Shown: piece by piece, positions 17,501 to 26,268 of the stretch | Layout of the letters: the number at the start of each line of letters is the position of its first letter | Numbering within the stretch: the first letter of the stretch is position 1 | NCBI RefSeq assembly: GCF_000374065.1 | Contig: NZ_KB893246.1 | Span: 1 to 64,000 of the forward strand | Reading direction: 5' to 3' | DNA from: Spirosoma luteum DSM 19990 | GTDB taxonomy: Bacteria > Bacteroidota > Bacteroidia > Cytophagales > Spirosomataceae | DNA length: 64,000 nucleotides | Notes under the pieces: generated by a model | Told to the model about the DNA's origin: nothing | Databases searched by the model: none | The model's input: the letters and a program-made list of their open reading frames with translations, nothing else | Position numbers and translations under genes: made by a program

Positions 17501-18048
17501 ATGCCAGTGGTATTCTGAAAAAGCGGGTAAAACCCAATTTTAAAGCACTCGGACCAAAGTTTGGTAAACAGATGAAAGACGTGGCAACCGTTATTACCGC
17601 TATGACGGATACTCAGTTGAAAGAACTGGAAACGGCAGGTAGCTGGCAGTCTCCCATTGGCACCTTGTCCCTGGCCGATGTTGACATTGTGACGGAAGAT
17701 ATTCCGGGCTGGCTCGTGGCCAGTGATGGGGGATTAACCGTTGCGCTGGATGTGAACCTAACGGACGAACTACGCGGAGAGGGCATTGCCCGTGATTTTG
17801 TGAACCGCATTCAGAACCTGCGGAAAGACAGTAATTTTCAGGTAACCGACAAAATCAGGATTCAGCTGGAACGGAATGATGAAACCCTGGCCAATGCTAT
17901 CGAAGCCAACAAAGTGTACATCTGTCAGGAAGTGCAGGCCCTGTCGCTTGATTTGGTCAACAACCTGAATGGCACAACGGACGCGACCGCCGTAGTAGAA
18001 ATCGAAATGGATGAGTTCCAGCTACGCGTTGCGGTAGAGCGGGCCTAA
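14581..18048 (+). CDS. ileS: Isoleucyl-tRNA synthetase
   Basis: A class I aminoacyl-tRNA synthetase (1155 aa) that charges tRNA-Ile. The HIGH-type motif appears in PPSANGTPGIHH (about 50-61), and KMSKR, a KMSKS variant, in NGNKMSKRLGNAVDP (about 703-710). The CP1 editing domain has TTPWTLPANSAL, and the C-terminal region has the anticodon-binding helices (DRWIISKLQSL onward) and a trailing domain. The start at 14581 was chosen because the upstream extension to 14347 shows no synthetase similarity and contains the promoter. The length fits Bacteroidota IleS. Single-gene unit with its own terminator. Confidence 0.96.
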   Translation: MTVVKYQQYESLDYAQLAAEVLTYWNNNQVFEQSVAIRDGQPGYTFYEGPPSANGTPGIHHVMARTIKDIFCRYKTLHGFQVERKGGWDTHGLPIELQVEKELGITKDDIGKTISVADYNQKCRETVMRFTDQWNDLTQKMGYWVDLDNPYVTYKNEYIESVWWLLKQLYETKVDGQRMLYKGYTIQPYSPKAGTGLSSHELNMPGTYKDVRDTTVVAQFKVKPTGKSGFLFFDSADADIFILAWTTTPWTLPANSALTVGANIDYVMVKTFNPYTHLPVHVVMAKNLVSRWLNEKGQVDSPNDPAFGAYLPTNNRDAGPLTPWAIVSDFKGKFLEGIEYEQLMPYVTPEVPAFRVILGDFVTTEDGTGIVHTSPTFGADDFRVAQAAGIPPIMVKDETAGPTFGRMVPIVDKHGQFVAEITDYAGRYVKEEYYSDEERADPDFKPTDVLIAIQLKEENKAFRVEKYEHPYPHCWRTDKPILYYPLDSWFIRTTAKKDRLVELNKTINWQPESTGTGRFGNWLENLVDWNLSRSRFWGTPLPIWRSESGQEEVCIGSVAELVSMSELANKQMNEWVSGGKTEYQAYIDKNNSFIQAFTNSTLDLHRPYSDEIYFVSESGQLMQREPDLIDVWFDSGAMPYAQWHYPFENKDVFAKAFPADFISEGVDQTRGWFFTLHAIAGMLFDSVAFKNVVSTGLVLDKNGNKMSKRLGNAVDPFETLAKYGPDATRWYMITNAEPWDNLKFNGEGIGEVQRKLFGTLSNTYNFFALYANLDSFSVNGRTVPVAERPELDRWIISKLQSLVLSVEEQFETYNPTKAGRAVQEFVNDQLSNWYVRLSRRRFWAGEMTTDKRAAYETLHECLSTVAQLMSPIAPFYADWLYRNLNSGVMSVHLTDFPVAERTLVDAELERSMELGQQVSSLVHSLRKGHKLKVRQPLSRVLIPVLNADTRRQIEHVSPIVMSEVNVKAVEFVDDASGILKKRVKPNFKALGPKFGKQMKDVATVITAMTDTQLKELETAGSWQSPIGTLSLADVDIVTEDIPGWLVASDGGLTVALDVNLTDELRGEGIARDFVNRIQNLRKDSNFQVTDKIRIQLERNDETLANAIEANKVYICQEVQALSLDLVNNLNGTTDATAVVEIEMDEFQLRVAVERA

Positions 18049-18068
18049 CAATAATTGTTTTTTTAATG

Positions 18069-18100
18069 AAAGCCATATTCAAAAGAATGTGGCTTTTTTG
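18069..18100 (+). terminator. ileS terminator
   Basis: AAAGCCATATTC (18069-18080) pairs with GAATGTGGCTTT (18085-18096), one G-U pair, with a four-base loop and a T-run to 18099. Confidence 0.85.
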
Positions 18101-18112
18101 TTTACATATTAT

Positions 18113-18120
18113 TACTTTTG
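18113..18120 (+). promoter_or_regulatory. Possible -7 element upstream of the HTH gene
   Basis: TACTTTTG fits TAnnTTTG. A TTTG at 18097-18100 is only 12 bases upstream, shorter than usual. If used, the leader to the HTH start (18372) would be about 245 bases. The gap 18101-18371 holds no other supported feature. Confidence 0.25.
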
Positions 18121-18371
18121 TAAACCTGATGATTCTTAAGTGTTACTGTAGAGCTACATCGGCACGGATTTTGTATCTATCAGACCATTAGTGAATAGTC
18201 GTTTCATTGCTTGTTTGCGGGCAGATGAAACGGTCAACCTATACCCAAATTATCCTGACCCATTTCATAAATATGCCCGCATTGCTTTGGTACGCTCACT
18301 AAACTTTTACAACATTGGTAGAACATTTACGTACAACATTACACACGTTCGTTAATAATTATCAGGCCGTT

Positions 18372-18716
18372 ATGTGGCGGTTACGCGAGTGCTCGCTCAA
18401 CGATGAGCAGCTGGGCAATGCGGTAGGCCTAAGTGGTAATGCCATCCGAAACCGGCGTTCAAAACCTGGTCTTTGGAAATTATCCGATGTGGAACGGTTA
18501 GCCACTCATTTTTCCCTTCCTGTTACCGCCTGCAAACAGCTGGAGCAGGCACTCAAAGAGTTACCTAAAACCATGAGGACGCTTCCGTCCGATGAACGCC
18601 GGCGTACTGAACGGCAACTGGTTACGAAAATTGCTCAACTGGAATTGTACAACCAGAGCGACTGGCCGGTTAAGTGCTTACTGAAAATCCATCAGTCCTT
18701 GTACAAAGGGTTTTAG
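18372..18716 (+). CDS. Small helix-turn-helix protein
   Basis: A 114-aa probable DNA-binding protein. Residues about 1-55 resemble a Cro/CI-type helix-turn-helix: RLRECSLNDEQLGNAVGLS, then GNAIRNRRSKPGLWKLSDVERLA. The rest is helical and charged (DERRRTERQLVTKIAQLEL). It is not assigned to a named family. An upstream in-frame TTG (18315) would add 19 residues; the ATG at 18372 is preferred. It is alone between ileS and the phosphatase, 87 bases before the latter, so it could regulate that gene or be independent. Confidence 0.6.
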   Translation: MWRLRECSLNDEQLGNAVGLSGNAIRNRRSKPGLWKLSDVERLATHFSLPVTACKQLEQALKELPKTMRTLPSDERRRTERQLVTKIAQLELYNQSDWPVKCLLKIHQSLYKGF

Positions 18717-18803
18717 CGAACAGATTGCCCCGGACAGTTTTCTCTTTCGGAAGTAAATATCGGTCAGGCGGTGTAAATTTACGGTGACTTCATTCTTCAT
18801 CGT

Positions 18804-21125
18804 ATGCGAACCGGTCTTTACCTGGCTATACCGTTTTTACTTTTTTTTAGCGGAACCACCTTTTCCCAATCCCCGGCTATAACGCGGGGACCGTATTTAC
18901 AGGTTGTTACACCCACATCGGTTATTGTCCGGTGGCGTACCGACCAGCCAACTACGGGCCGTGTATGGTATGGCCCGTCGGCCGACCAGTTGCCCCAGAG
19001 CCAGACCGAAACGCAACCTACGCAGGATCACATCATCACGCTTAGGGGCCTGCAACCCAATACCCGCTATAATTACGCGGTTGGTTACGCTGAAACGAAG
19101 CTGGCGTCCGGGCAGGATTATTACGTAAAAACGGCCCTGCCAGCGGGTGATGCGCGACCGTTCCGGATGTGGGTACTGGGTGATTTCGGCAGCGGCAACG
19201 ACAATCAGAAAAATGTTTACCAGGCGTTTAGAAATGCCACCGCCAGCCGCCCCGCCGATTTATGGCTCTGGTTGGGCGACAATGCCTATTCCTACGGGTA
19301 TGAGGATGAATATCAGCAACGGGTGTTTAATGTCTACGCCCCTACTTTTCGTAATACACCCGTTTTTATTAGTCCTGGCAATCACGATTACGCCGATAGC
19401 GAAACGAATTTTGACATTCCCTACTATCGAATGTTTTCATTCCCTCAACAAGGCGAGGCCGGGGGCATACCGTCGGGGTCAAAATCATACTATTCAGCCG
19501 ACTACGGACAAGTTCATCTGATTTCGCTCGATTCCCAAGGTAGAGAGAATGGGCAGTATCGACTCTTCGACACTACCGGTACACAGGTACAGTGGCTCAA
19601 ACGCGACCTGGCCGCTAACCGGCTACCCTGGACAATCGTTATTTTCCACCACCCGCCCTTCAGCAAAGGAAGCCACGACTCCGATACAGAGCTGTCCATG
19701 AAGATGCTGCGCGAAAACCTCACACCCATCTTTGAACGCTATGGAGTCGATTTAGTGCTCAATGGTCATAGTCATAGTTATGAGCGCACGTATCGCATCA
19801 AGGACCTGCGCGGATTGGCCGCTACGTTCGACAGAAATGTAAATGTAACGGCTAACACAACCGGCCGCTATGACAGTTCGCCCAATTCCTGCCCCATCCT
19901 TACCAAACAGGGTACTGTTTACATAGTCAATGGATCAGGCGGGCAACTAGGTGGCCAGTCGCCCGGCTTTCCGCACCCGGCCACGGTATACAACAACGTC
20001 ACGGTTGGCGGTTCTATGCTACTGGATGTGAATGATAACCGGCTGGATGCTCAGTTCCTGCAATCGGACGGTACGGTGCAGGATAAGTTCACCCTTATGA
20101 AAAACGCGAACCGAACCACACCCCTCACCGCCGAATATGCCGATACGCTTCAGTTAATGGCTTCCTGGCCGGGCGACTACCAATGGCCGGATGGGCAAAC
20201 CAGCCGCAACATCCGGTATGTAGCCGACAAGGCGGGCACCTACCCAATTGTGGTTACGGATAAACAACAATGCCTCACCGACCAGTTTACGCTAACCGTC
20301 CAGCAACCGCCCAAACTAACCACCAAACTCGCTGCCGCTACCGCCGTTTGTGCGGGTGGCACCGTACCCGTAACGGCTACGCCCGAAAACACGACCAAAG
20401 CGGCTGGCTGGCAGTACGATGTGCTCCTGTCCGACGCATCGGGCAACTTCAGCACCGAACGGGTCGTTGGGTCGGGTTCGTTGACCACGCTCAAAGCGAC
20501 CATTCCGGTCAGCGTACCACCCGGTACGGGCTATCGGATTCGGGTCAGACCACGCGGTATTCCGTACGCACAACTTACTGCAAGCGATGTTTTTTCGGTG
20601 AAGCCATCACCAACCGCCACGCTGTCCGGCTCGACGACCGTGTTGCAGGGACAGCCCCTTTCGCTAACCCTGGCCTTTACGGGCGATGGCCCCTGGACGG
20701 GGACGTTGTCGGATGGTACCACGTTTTCCAGTAGTGTATCGCCAATCATTCTAACGGTTCAGCCAACAAAGTCTGTTAGCTATTCCATTACCAGCGTGGA
20801 GAATAGCTGTGGGAAAGGCACCTACTCGGGTCAGGCTACCGTAACGGTACTGCTCCCAACGGCTGAAGAAACATTTGCCGACGGCCAGCTACGCATTTAT
20901 CCCAATCCCGTTCAGGATGTATTACAGGTTAACCTGGTTGTTAATAGAAAGCAGGATGTCAGCCTGACGCTGATTGACCAGCAGGGTCGAACAGTTGTGC
21001 AGAAGCCTTTCGGTGTGGTACAGTCGCTTGCTGAAACCATACCCATGCCGCAGGTTACGGGAACCTATTTGCTGAAAATCCAGGTGGGTCAAACTACGCT
21101 GACGAGGAAGGTAGTACGGCAGTGA
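18804..21125 (+). CDS. Secreted purple-acid-phosphatase-like metallophosphatase with T9SS sorting domain
   Basis: A 773-aa exported phosphoesterase. After the signal peptide (1-22, ending TFSQ) comes an N-terminal fibronectin-like domain of purple acid phosphatases (RGPYLQVVTPTSVIVRW). The metallophosphatase core follows: GDFGSG (about 126), GDNAYSYG (about 157), GNHDYA (about 191), FHHPPFSKGSH (about 280) and NGHSHSYERTY (about 319), covering the binuclear metal ligands. Ig-like stretches (about 430-680) precede a type A T9SS C-terminal domain (IYPNPVQDVLQV to RKVVRQ). It probably releases phosphate from organic esters at the cell surface (inference). It ends six bases before the convergent menA stop. 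Confidence 0.9.
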   Translation: MRTGLYLAIPFLLFFSGTTFSQSPAITRGPYLQVVTPTSVIVRWRTDQPTTGRVWYGPSADQLPQSQTETQPTQDHIITLRGLQPNTRYNYAVGYAETKLASGQDYYVKTALPAGDARPFRMWVLGDFGSGNDNQKNVYQAFRNATASRPADLWLWLGDNAYSYGYEDEYQQRVFNVYAPTFRNTPVFISPGNHDYADSETNFDIPYYRMFSFPQQGEAGGIPSGSKSYYSADYGQVHLISLDSQGRENGQYRLFDTTGTQVQWLKRDLAANRLPWTIVIFHHPPFSKGSHDSDTELSMKMLRENLTPIFERYGVDLVLNGHSHSYERTYRIKDLRGLAATFDRNVNVTANTTGRYDSSPNSCPILTKQGTVYIVNGSGGQLGGQSPGFPHPATVYNNVTVGGSMLLDVNDNRLDAQFLQSDGTVQDKFTLMKNANRTTPLTAEYADTLQLMASWPGDYQWPDGQTSRNIRYVADKAGTYPIVVTDKQQCLTDQFTLTVQQPPKLTTKLAAATAVCAGGTVPVTATPENTTKAAGWQYDVLLSDASGNFSTERVVGSGSLTTLKATIPVSVPPGTGYRIRVRPRGIPYAQLTASDVFSVKPSPTATLSGSTTVLQGQPLSLTLAFTGDGPWTGTLSDGTTFSSSVSPIILTVQPTKSVSYSITSVENSCGKGTYSGQATVTVLLPTAEETFADGQLRIYPNPVQDVLQVNLVVNRKQDVSLTLIDQQGRTVVQKPFGVVQSLAETIPMPQVTGTYLLKIQVGQTTLTRKVVRQ

Positions 21126-21131
21126 CGCCTT

Positions 21132-22025
21132 TCAGAGAACCTGTCCAATCCCGAACAGGAGGACGAAAAGCAGCGTTGTGAGAGCCAGTTGGCCCAGCCG
21201 GGCGTTAAGTTCTACCGGGCGTTTGTGGGTGGCGATAGCCCGCCCGTTCAGGATGAATAGCGGGAACGCCAGTATATAGACGTAACTAAACCAGTTGGCT
21301 CCCGTCAGGAATGAGTACGCTACGGCACAAAACATACCGGCGATGAGCAGTCCCCAGTGGTAGTGGATGGCCTTATGCAAGCCCAGACGCGCCGGGATAG
21401 ACTTTTTCCCGGTCAGCGTATCGGTTTCGATATCACGGATATTATTGACATTCAGCACACCCGTGGCAAACAGGCCAACGCTTGTAGCGGGCAGAAGCAG
21501 TAGGGCACTGAACGAGAGTGTGTGCAGAAAGTACGTTCCCAGAACGCCTAGCCATCCAAAAAAGAGAAGTACGGCAATGTCACCGAATCCCGCGTACCCG
21601 TAAGGTCGTTTGCCATTGGTATAGCCAATAGCAGCCGCAATACTCAATATTCCCAGTACCAGAAAGAACCAGAAGATAGACACATCGGCATCCCGAAAGG
21701 CCAGTATGAGCAGGCTTATTCCACAAACCAGCGACAGCACCGACATTAGAATAATGCCGCGCATCATGGCTTCTTTAGTAATGTCACCCGTGGCAACTGC
21801 CCGGCGGGGCCCAACGCGCAGCTCGGTATCTTTACCCGAAACAGCATCGCCATAGTCATTAGCGAAGTTGGAGAGAATTTGCAGGAAAATGGTCGTGAGC
21901 GCAGCCAACAGGGCAATGGGCCAGCTAAACTTGTGCGCAGCCGATGCCAGAAAACTGCCGAGAATGATACTGGCCAGCGAGAGCGGCAACGTGCGCGGCC
22001 GGGCAGCCGCAATCCAGGACTTCAT
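21132..22025 (-). CDS. menA: 1,4-dihydroxy-2-naphthoate polyprenyltransferase
   Basis: MenA (297 aa) attaches the polyprenyl tail to DHNA in menaquinone synthesis, at the cytoplasmic membrane. The N-terminal WIAAARPRTLPLSLASI and the first Asp motif NFANDYGDAVSGKD are diagnostic of MenA. RVGPRRAVATGDIT and the second motif VNNIRDIETDTLTGK also fit. Multiple hydrophobic segments are present. It is the last of three co-oriented genes (argS, glutathione peroxidase, menA), with a dyad in the 92-base gap before it. Confidence 0.93.
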   Translation of the reverse strand: MKSWIAAARPRTLPLSLASIILGSFLASAAHKFSWPIALLAALTTIFLQILSNFANDYGDAVSGKDTELRVGPRRAVATGDITKEAMMRGIILMSVLSLVCGISLLILAFRDADVSIFWFFLVLGILSIAAAIGYTNGKRPYGYAGFGDIAVLLFFGWLGVLGTYFLHTLSFSALLLLPATSVGLFATGVLNVNNIRDIETDTLTGKKSIPARLGLHKAIHYHWGLLIAGMFCAVAYSFLTGANWFSYVYILAFPLFILNGRAIATHKRPVELNARLGQLALTTLLFVLLFGIGQVL

Positions 22026-22028
22026 ATG

Positions 22029-22110
<82 letters not shown>

Positions 22111-22117
22111 TTTATAA

Positions 22118-22738
22118 TTACATCCCAATCGCCTTCTTGAATTCGGGGCTATCGGGCTTTACGTTGGATGCGAAGAAGTTCGTCAGTTCACCTTTTTCGT
22201 TGATGACGTACTTACAAAAATTCCAGGTTGGTACCTTGTCATTCCAGCCATTGAGCGACTTTGTCGTCAGCCATTTGTAGAGCGGAGCCTGATTGGCACC
22301 CAGTACGTCTACTTTCTCAAACATCGGGAACGTAACGCCGTAGTTCTTTTGGCAGAACGCACCGATTTCTTCGCTCGTGCCTGGCTCCTGGCTACCAAAA
22401 TTATTGGCCGGGAATCCCAACACAACGATTTTATCGCCGTGTTCTTTGTAAAATTTCTCCCAGTCGGCATACTGTGGCGTGAAGCCGCACTTGGACGCTA
22501 CGTTCAGGATGACCACTTTTTTGCCTTTGAACCCACTCAGTGCAACAGGCTTACCATCCAGCGATTTTACGGTAAAATCGTACAAACTTTTAGTGGGGGC
22601 AGCCGCGTTTTTCGGCGCACTGGCCATTTCGCCTTTATCGGCGAATAGCCCTTTGACAAGTGTTGATAATGACATAAAACTGGTGAGGGTCACGACCAGC
22701 GCAACACCGATTAACGTGAAAACAAGATTCTTTTTCAT
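22118..22738 (-). CDS. Exported or anchored cysteine glutathione peroxidase
   Basis: A 206-aa thiol peroxidase of the glutathione-peroxidase family. An N-terminal hydrophobic segment (about 5-25) acts as signal or anchor, with no lipobox. The catalytic set is complete: Cys in NVASKCGFTPQY (about C84, cysteine not selenocysteine), Gln in NNFGSQEPG (about Q117), and Trp-Asn in VPTWNFCKY (about W172, N173). GFPANNF and KYVINEKGE are also typical. The electron donor is probably thioredoxin-like, as in other Cys-type members (family knowledge). It starts 22 bases after the argS stop, so they are probably cotranscribed. Confidence 0.92.
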   Translation of the reverse strand: MKKNLVFTLIGVALVVTLTSFMSLSTLVKGLFADKGEMASAPKNAAAPTKSLYDFTVKSLDGKPVALSGFKGKKVVILNVASKCGFTPQYADWEKFYKEHGDKIVVLGFPANNFGSQEPGTSEEIGAFCQKNYGVTFPMFEKVDVLGANQAPLYKWLTTKSLNGWNDKVPTWNFCKYVINEKGELTNFFASNVKPDSPEFKKAIGM

Positions 22739-22760
22739 TGGTAGTTTAACAAGTTTAGAC

Positions 22761-24545
22761 TTACATTTTCTCCGGTACGCCTATACCCAACAAACCCATT
22801 GTTTGCCGAATAGTTTCACCCACTAACTTCGTGAGTAACAGTCGCGTTGCCAGTTTGCCGCTATCGGTTTCTTTGAGTATAGACAGCTTATCGTAAAACT
22901 GGTTGAACGTTTTGGCCAGTTCGTAGGCATACTGCGCTATGTACGAGGGCGCGTAGTCTGTACCTGCTTCGGCCAGTCGCTGTGGATACTGACTCAGCAA
23001 AAACAGCAGTTGCTGCTCTACCTCATCCAGTTCTCCGGCTTCGACCGTGTTACTCAGCACGATATCCATCTCGGCCGCCTTCCGCCCTATGGACCGAATC
23101 CGGGCGTGAACGTACTGGATATAAGGCCCCGTATTTCCGTGTAAGTCCACCGATTCTGCCGGGTTGAACTGCATCCGTTTTTGCGGGTCTACTTTCAACA
23201 GGTAGTATTTCAGCGCACCCAGTCCGAGCATCTGGAACAGAGCTGATTTTTCCGACTCACTAAACTGATCCAGTTTCCCTTTGGCGGCTTCGTCGGCCGC
23301 GGTGGATGCAGCTTCGGTTGTTTCTTCAATCAAATCATCGGCATCCACCACGGTGCCTTCGCGGGATTTCATTTTTCCCGTCGGCAAATCGACCATCCCG
23401 TACGACAGGTGGTACAAGCCATTGGCATACTCCCGCCCTAACCGGCGCAGAATGGCAAACAGCACATTAAAATGATAATCCTGCTCATTTCCAACCACCC
23501 AAATCTGCCGGTCGGTGTGGAAGTCCTGGTCTTTCAAATCGGTTGTACCCAGGTCCTGCGTCATATAAACCGAGGTGCCATCCGAACGGAGGACTAACTT
23601 ATGGTCCAGTCCTTCAGCGGTCAGGTCAATCCAGACGGAATTGTCTTCTTTTTTATAAAATACGCCTTTCTGTAATCCCTCTTCCACTACTTCCTTACCC
23701 AGCAGGTAGGTATTCGATTCGTAGTACGTTTTATCGAAACTGGTGCCAATACTTTTATAGGTGGCATCAAATCCGGCATACACCCAGGTATTCAGCTTAC
23801 GCCAGAGGGCCACCGTTTCGGGGTCGCCCTGTTCCCACAAACGCAGCATCTGCTGCACTTCCAGCATGAGGGGCGCCTGCTTTTCGGCTTCTTCCTTTGT
23901 CGTTCCGGCAGCCACCATTTCTTCTACCTGCGCCTTGTACGCTTTGTCGAATAGCACATAGTACTTTCCAATCAGGTGGTCGCCTTTCATCCTCGAAGAT
24001 TCCGGCGTTTCGTCGTTACCAAAACGCTGGTAAGCCAGCATGGATTTGCAGATATGAACACCCCGGTCATTGACAATACAGGTTTTCACGACATCGTAAC
24101 CATTCGCTTTTAAAATACGGCTGACGGAATCGCCCAGAAAAATATTGCGCAAATGGCCCAGGTGAAGGGGTTTGTTCGTGTTGGGCGAGGCAAACTCAAC
24201 CATAATGGTTTGCTCCTTTTTGGGCAGCGTACCAAAATCAGGATTGCCGGCCATGTTGTTTAGCAAAGACACCCAGGCTGCATCGGCAACGCTGATATTC
24301 AAAAAGCCCTGCACTACATTGAAGGCACTGACGATCTCACTATTTGCCAGCAGCCAGGCACCAATCGTTTGCCCGATTTGGGCCGGTGCCTGACGTAATG
24401 CTTTTGTTAGTGGAAAGGTGACGAAAGTGTATTGCCCGTCAAACTCTTTTTTTGTCGGTGACAGTTGCACCACTGCCGACTGGCCCGGATAGCACCCGGC
24501 TATCGCCCGTAAAATATCGGCTTCTACTTTTTCCTGAATATTCAT
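22761..24545 (-). CDS. argS: Arginyl-tRNA synthetase
   Basis: A class I synthetase (594 aa) that charges tRNA-Arg. It shows an N-terminal tRNA-binding domain, the HIGH-type motif in NKPLHLGHLRNIFLG (HLGH about 128-131), the KMSK-loop counterpart MKSREGTVVDADDL, as in many ArgRS, and a DALR-type anticodon domain at the C terminus (YAYELAKTFNQFYDKLSIL). The start MNIQEKVEAD (24545) fits the family; a 19-residue upstream extension to 24602 does not. First gene of the argS-peroxidase-menA unit. Confidence 0.96.
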   Translation of the reverse strand: MNIQEKVEADILRAIAGCYPGQSAVVQLSPTKKEFDGQYTFVTFPLTKALRQAPAQIGQTIGAWLLANSEIVSAFNVVQGFLNISVADAAWVSLLNNMAGNPDFGTLPKKEQTIMVEFASPNTNKPLHLGHLRNIFLGDSVSRILKANGYDVVKTCIVNDRGVHICKSMLAYQRFGNDETPESSRMKGDHLIGKYYVLFDKAYKAQVEEMVAAGTTKEEAEKQAPLMLEVQQMLRLWEQGDPETVALWRKLNTWVYAGFDATYKSIGTSFDKTYYESNTYLLGKEVVEEGLQKGVFYKKEDNSVWIDLTAEGLDHKLVLRSDGTSVYMTQDLGTTDLKDQDFHTDRQIWVVGNEQDYHFNVLFAILRRLGREYANGLYHLSYGMVDLPTGKMKSREGTVVDADDLIEETTEAASTAADEAAKGKLDQFSESEKSALFQMLGLGALKYYLLKVDPQKRMQFNPAESVDLHGNTGPYIQYVHARIRSIGRKAAEMDIVLSNTVEAGELDEVEQQLLFLLSQYPQRLAEAGTDYAPSYIAQYAYELAKTFNQFYDKLSILKETDSGKLATRLLLTKLVGETIRQTMGLLGIGVPEKM

Positions 24546-24552
24546 TAGACCG

Positions 24553-24560
24553 CAAAAGTA
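24553..24560 (-). promoter_or_regulatory. -7 promoter element directly before argS
   Basis: On the minus strand TACTTTTG fits TAnnTTTG and ends seven bases before the argS ATG, so the transcript would have almost no leader. No TTTG at -33 spacing is seen. Confidence 0.4.
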
Positions 24561-24659
24561 CGAAATGAATGGGGTAATATGGATTTTCGCCGGTGCAGGC
24601 ACGCCATGCGAATCGTATCCGTTGGCAAACGTGGCTTCTTCCTATCCAGACTGGCAAAA

Positions 24660-24694
24660 AAAGGGGAGATTACCTGGCTGGTAATCTCCCCTTT
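24660..24694 (-). terminator. Terminator of the SusC/SusD operon
   Basis: Perfect 15-bp arms (24660-24674 and 24680-24694) with a five-base loop. On the minus strand the stem is followed by a T-run (A-run 24656-24662 on the plus strand). It lies 19 bases downstream of the susD-like stop. Confidence 0.85.
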
Positions 24695-24713
24695 CAAAAT
24701 TAATCAGAATCGG

Positions 24714-26246
24714 TTAATCCACATCCCAGAAAATCTTCGTGGTGAATGGATCAATGGTACCCTGTGCGGTAACGTTGGCTACGTTCGATCCTCCCTCCGT
24801 GTTGGGGTAGAACAGCCGCAATGGCCGCTTGGTCGCTTCCGGTACCTGAATGCTCTGCGGAATAACCGGCAGGTTGGTACGGCGGTACTCGGACCACGAT
24901 TCCAGCCCGCTGAAGTTGGTCAGGGCAATCCATTTCTGGATGGCGATGGCCGCCAGTTTATCCGTTGAGGCAACCCAGTCATAGTTCTGGATACCACTCC
25001 CTTTGTAAGCAGCCGCCCCGGCTACGTTAGCCCCCAGCACCCGGAATGACTGTGTGATACCATTCTCAAAGTACATCTGAGCCGTGTTAGGCAACGTTAC
25101 ATCCGGGTACCGCTGCTTGGCTTCGGCTAGCAGGAACTGAACTTCAGCCGCCGTCATCAGGATAAATTTCCGGTTATACTCTCCCTTCACCAACAGGCTT
25201 GGCCCCACCGACGAAGTATTGGCCGGCAAATAGCCCGAGCTGGCCCCGAAAGGGGTGCCCGAGTAGTTGGCAGAAACTTCGGCTTTCGTACTGACACCGG
25301 GGGTATTCGCGTTTTCGCCACCCGTGGCATACGCAATTCGCTTCATGCGCAGCGTATCGCCCGACGCTTTCAGCGTGTTGATCAAAAACTGCGTAGGCCG
25401 TGGGTAGTTGTTCAACGCCCGCTTGGCTCCCGTTTCACTGTAGCCCCACCGGTCGTAAATGGGATTCAGCTGACCAGCCGCAGGCTGGAAGAAAGACGCA
25501 CCACCCACACCGACTTCTTCGCCTGTGATGAAGCCTGACCCCTGCGCTACAATCTTGTTTATTTCGGTCTTGATGTACGTATCCCGACCGGAAACCTTAG
25601 ACTGACGAATCAAAATCCGCATCTTGAGCGAGTTGGCAAACTGAGCCCACTTCGTTACGTTTCCCCCGAAGACAATGTCGGAGGTGCCAAAGCTACCTGA
25701 GAAAGGGTTGGCTTTCAAATCGACAATGGCCGCATCCAGCAAGGTGATCAACGACTCGTAGATGGCTTTCTGATCATCGAACTTTGGGGCCAGCACAGCA
25801 GCACCCTGCAAGGCGTCTGTGTAGGGAACGTTCCCGTACATGTCAACCAGTTGCTGAAACAGCATGGCTTTCATCACCTTGGCCGGTCCTTTCAGAAATG
25901 CCTGTCCGTTGGCGTCCGCATTGTTAATCACGAACTGATAATCCTGCAGGTTGTCGTAATATCCGTCCCAGTAGTTGAAATCGCCATTCGTAAACTGGTA
26001 GGCAAACTGCTGCGTACTGATGATGTACCCGTTGCCCTGCGACCATTGACCCGACCAATACGTACCCAATTCGTTGGTTCCGAGTACATTGACTGCCGTA
26101 ACGTTCAACGCATTGGTAAACAGGTAGTTCGGCGATGCGGTCGGTAATTGGTTAGGGTTGGTATTGATATTCAGGAAATCTTTGGTTTTACAACCATTAC
26201 CAACCAGTGCCACCATAGTGGCTATAATAAGTGCTTTGACTTTCAT
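24714..26246 (-). CDS. SusD/RagB-family outer-membrane lipoprotein
   Basis: A 510-aa surface lipoprotein, the lid partner of a SusC transporter. The signal peptide ends in the lipobox LVGNGC (about C19), followed by KDFLNINTNPNQ, the usual SusD-like-2 start. TPR-like helices hold the rest: MKAMLFQQLVDMYGNVPYTDAL is characteristic of the family, and the C-terminal half has LLAEAKQRYP and a WSEYRRT motif. The substrate cannot be read from sequence. The gene starts 22 bases after the SusC-type gene and shares its operon. Confidence 0.95.
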   Translation of the reverse strand: MKVKALIIATMVALVGNGCKTKDFLNINTNPNQLPTASPNYLFTNALNVTAVNVLGTNELGTYWSGQWSQGNGYIISTQQFAYQFTNGDFNYWDGYYDNLQDYQFVINNADANGQAFLKGPAKVMKAMLFQQLVDMYGNVPYTDALQGAAVLAPKFDDQKAIYESLITLLDAAIVDLKANPFSGSFGTSDIVFGGNVTKWAQFANSLKMRILIRQSKVSGRDTYIKTEINKIVAQGSGFITGEEVGVGGASFFQPAAGQLNPIYDRWGYSETGAKRALNNYPRPTQFLINTLKASGDTLRMKRIAYATGGENANTPGVSTKAEVSANYSGTPFGASSGYLPANTSSVGPSLLVKGEYNRKFILMTAAEVQFLLAEAKQRYPDVTLPNTAQMYFENGITQSFRVLGANVAGAAAYKGSGIQNYDWVASTDKLAAIAIQKWIALTNFSGLESWSEYRRTNLPVIPQSIQVPEATKRPLRLFYPNTEGGSNVANVTAQGTIDPFTTKIFWDVD

Positions 26247-26268
26247 AGTAAGTTACCAGTGCTATTTA

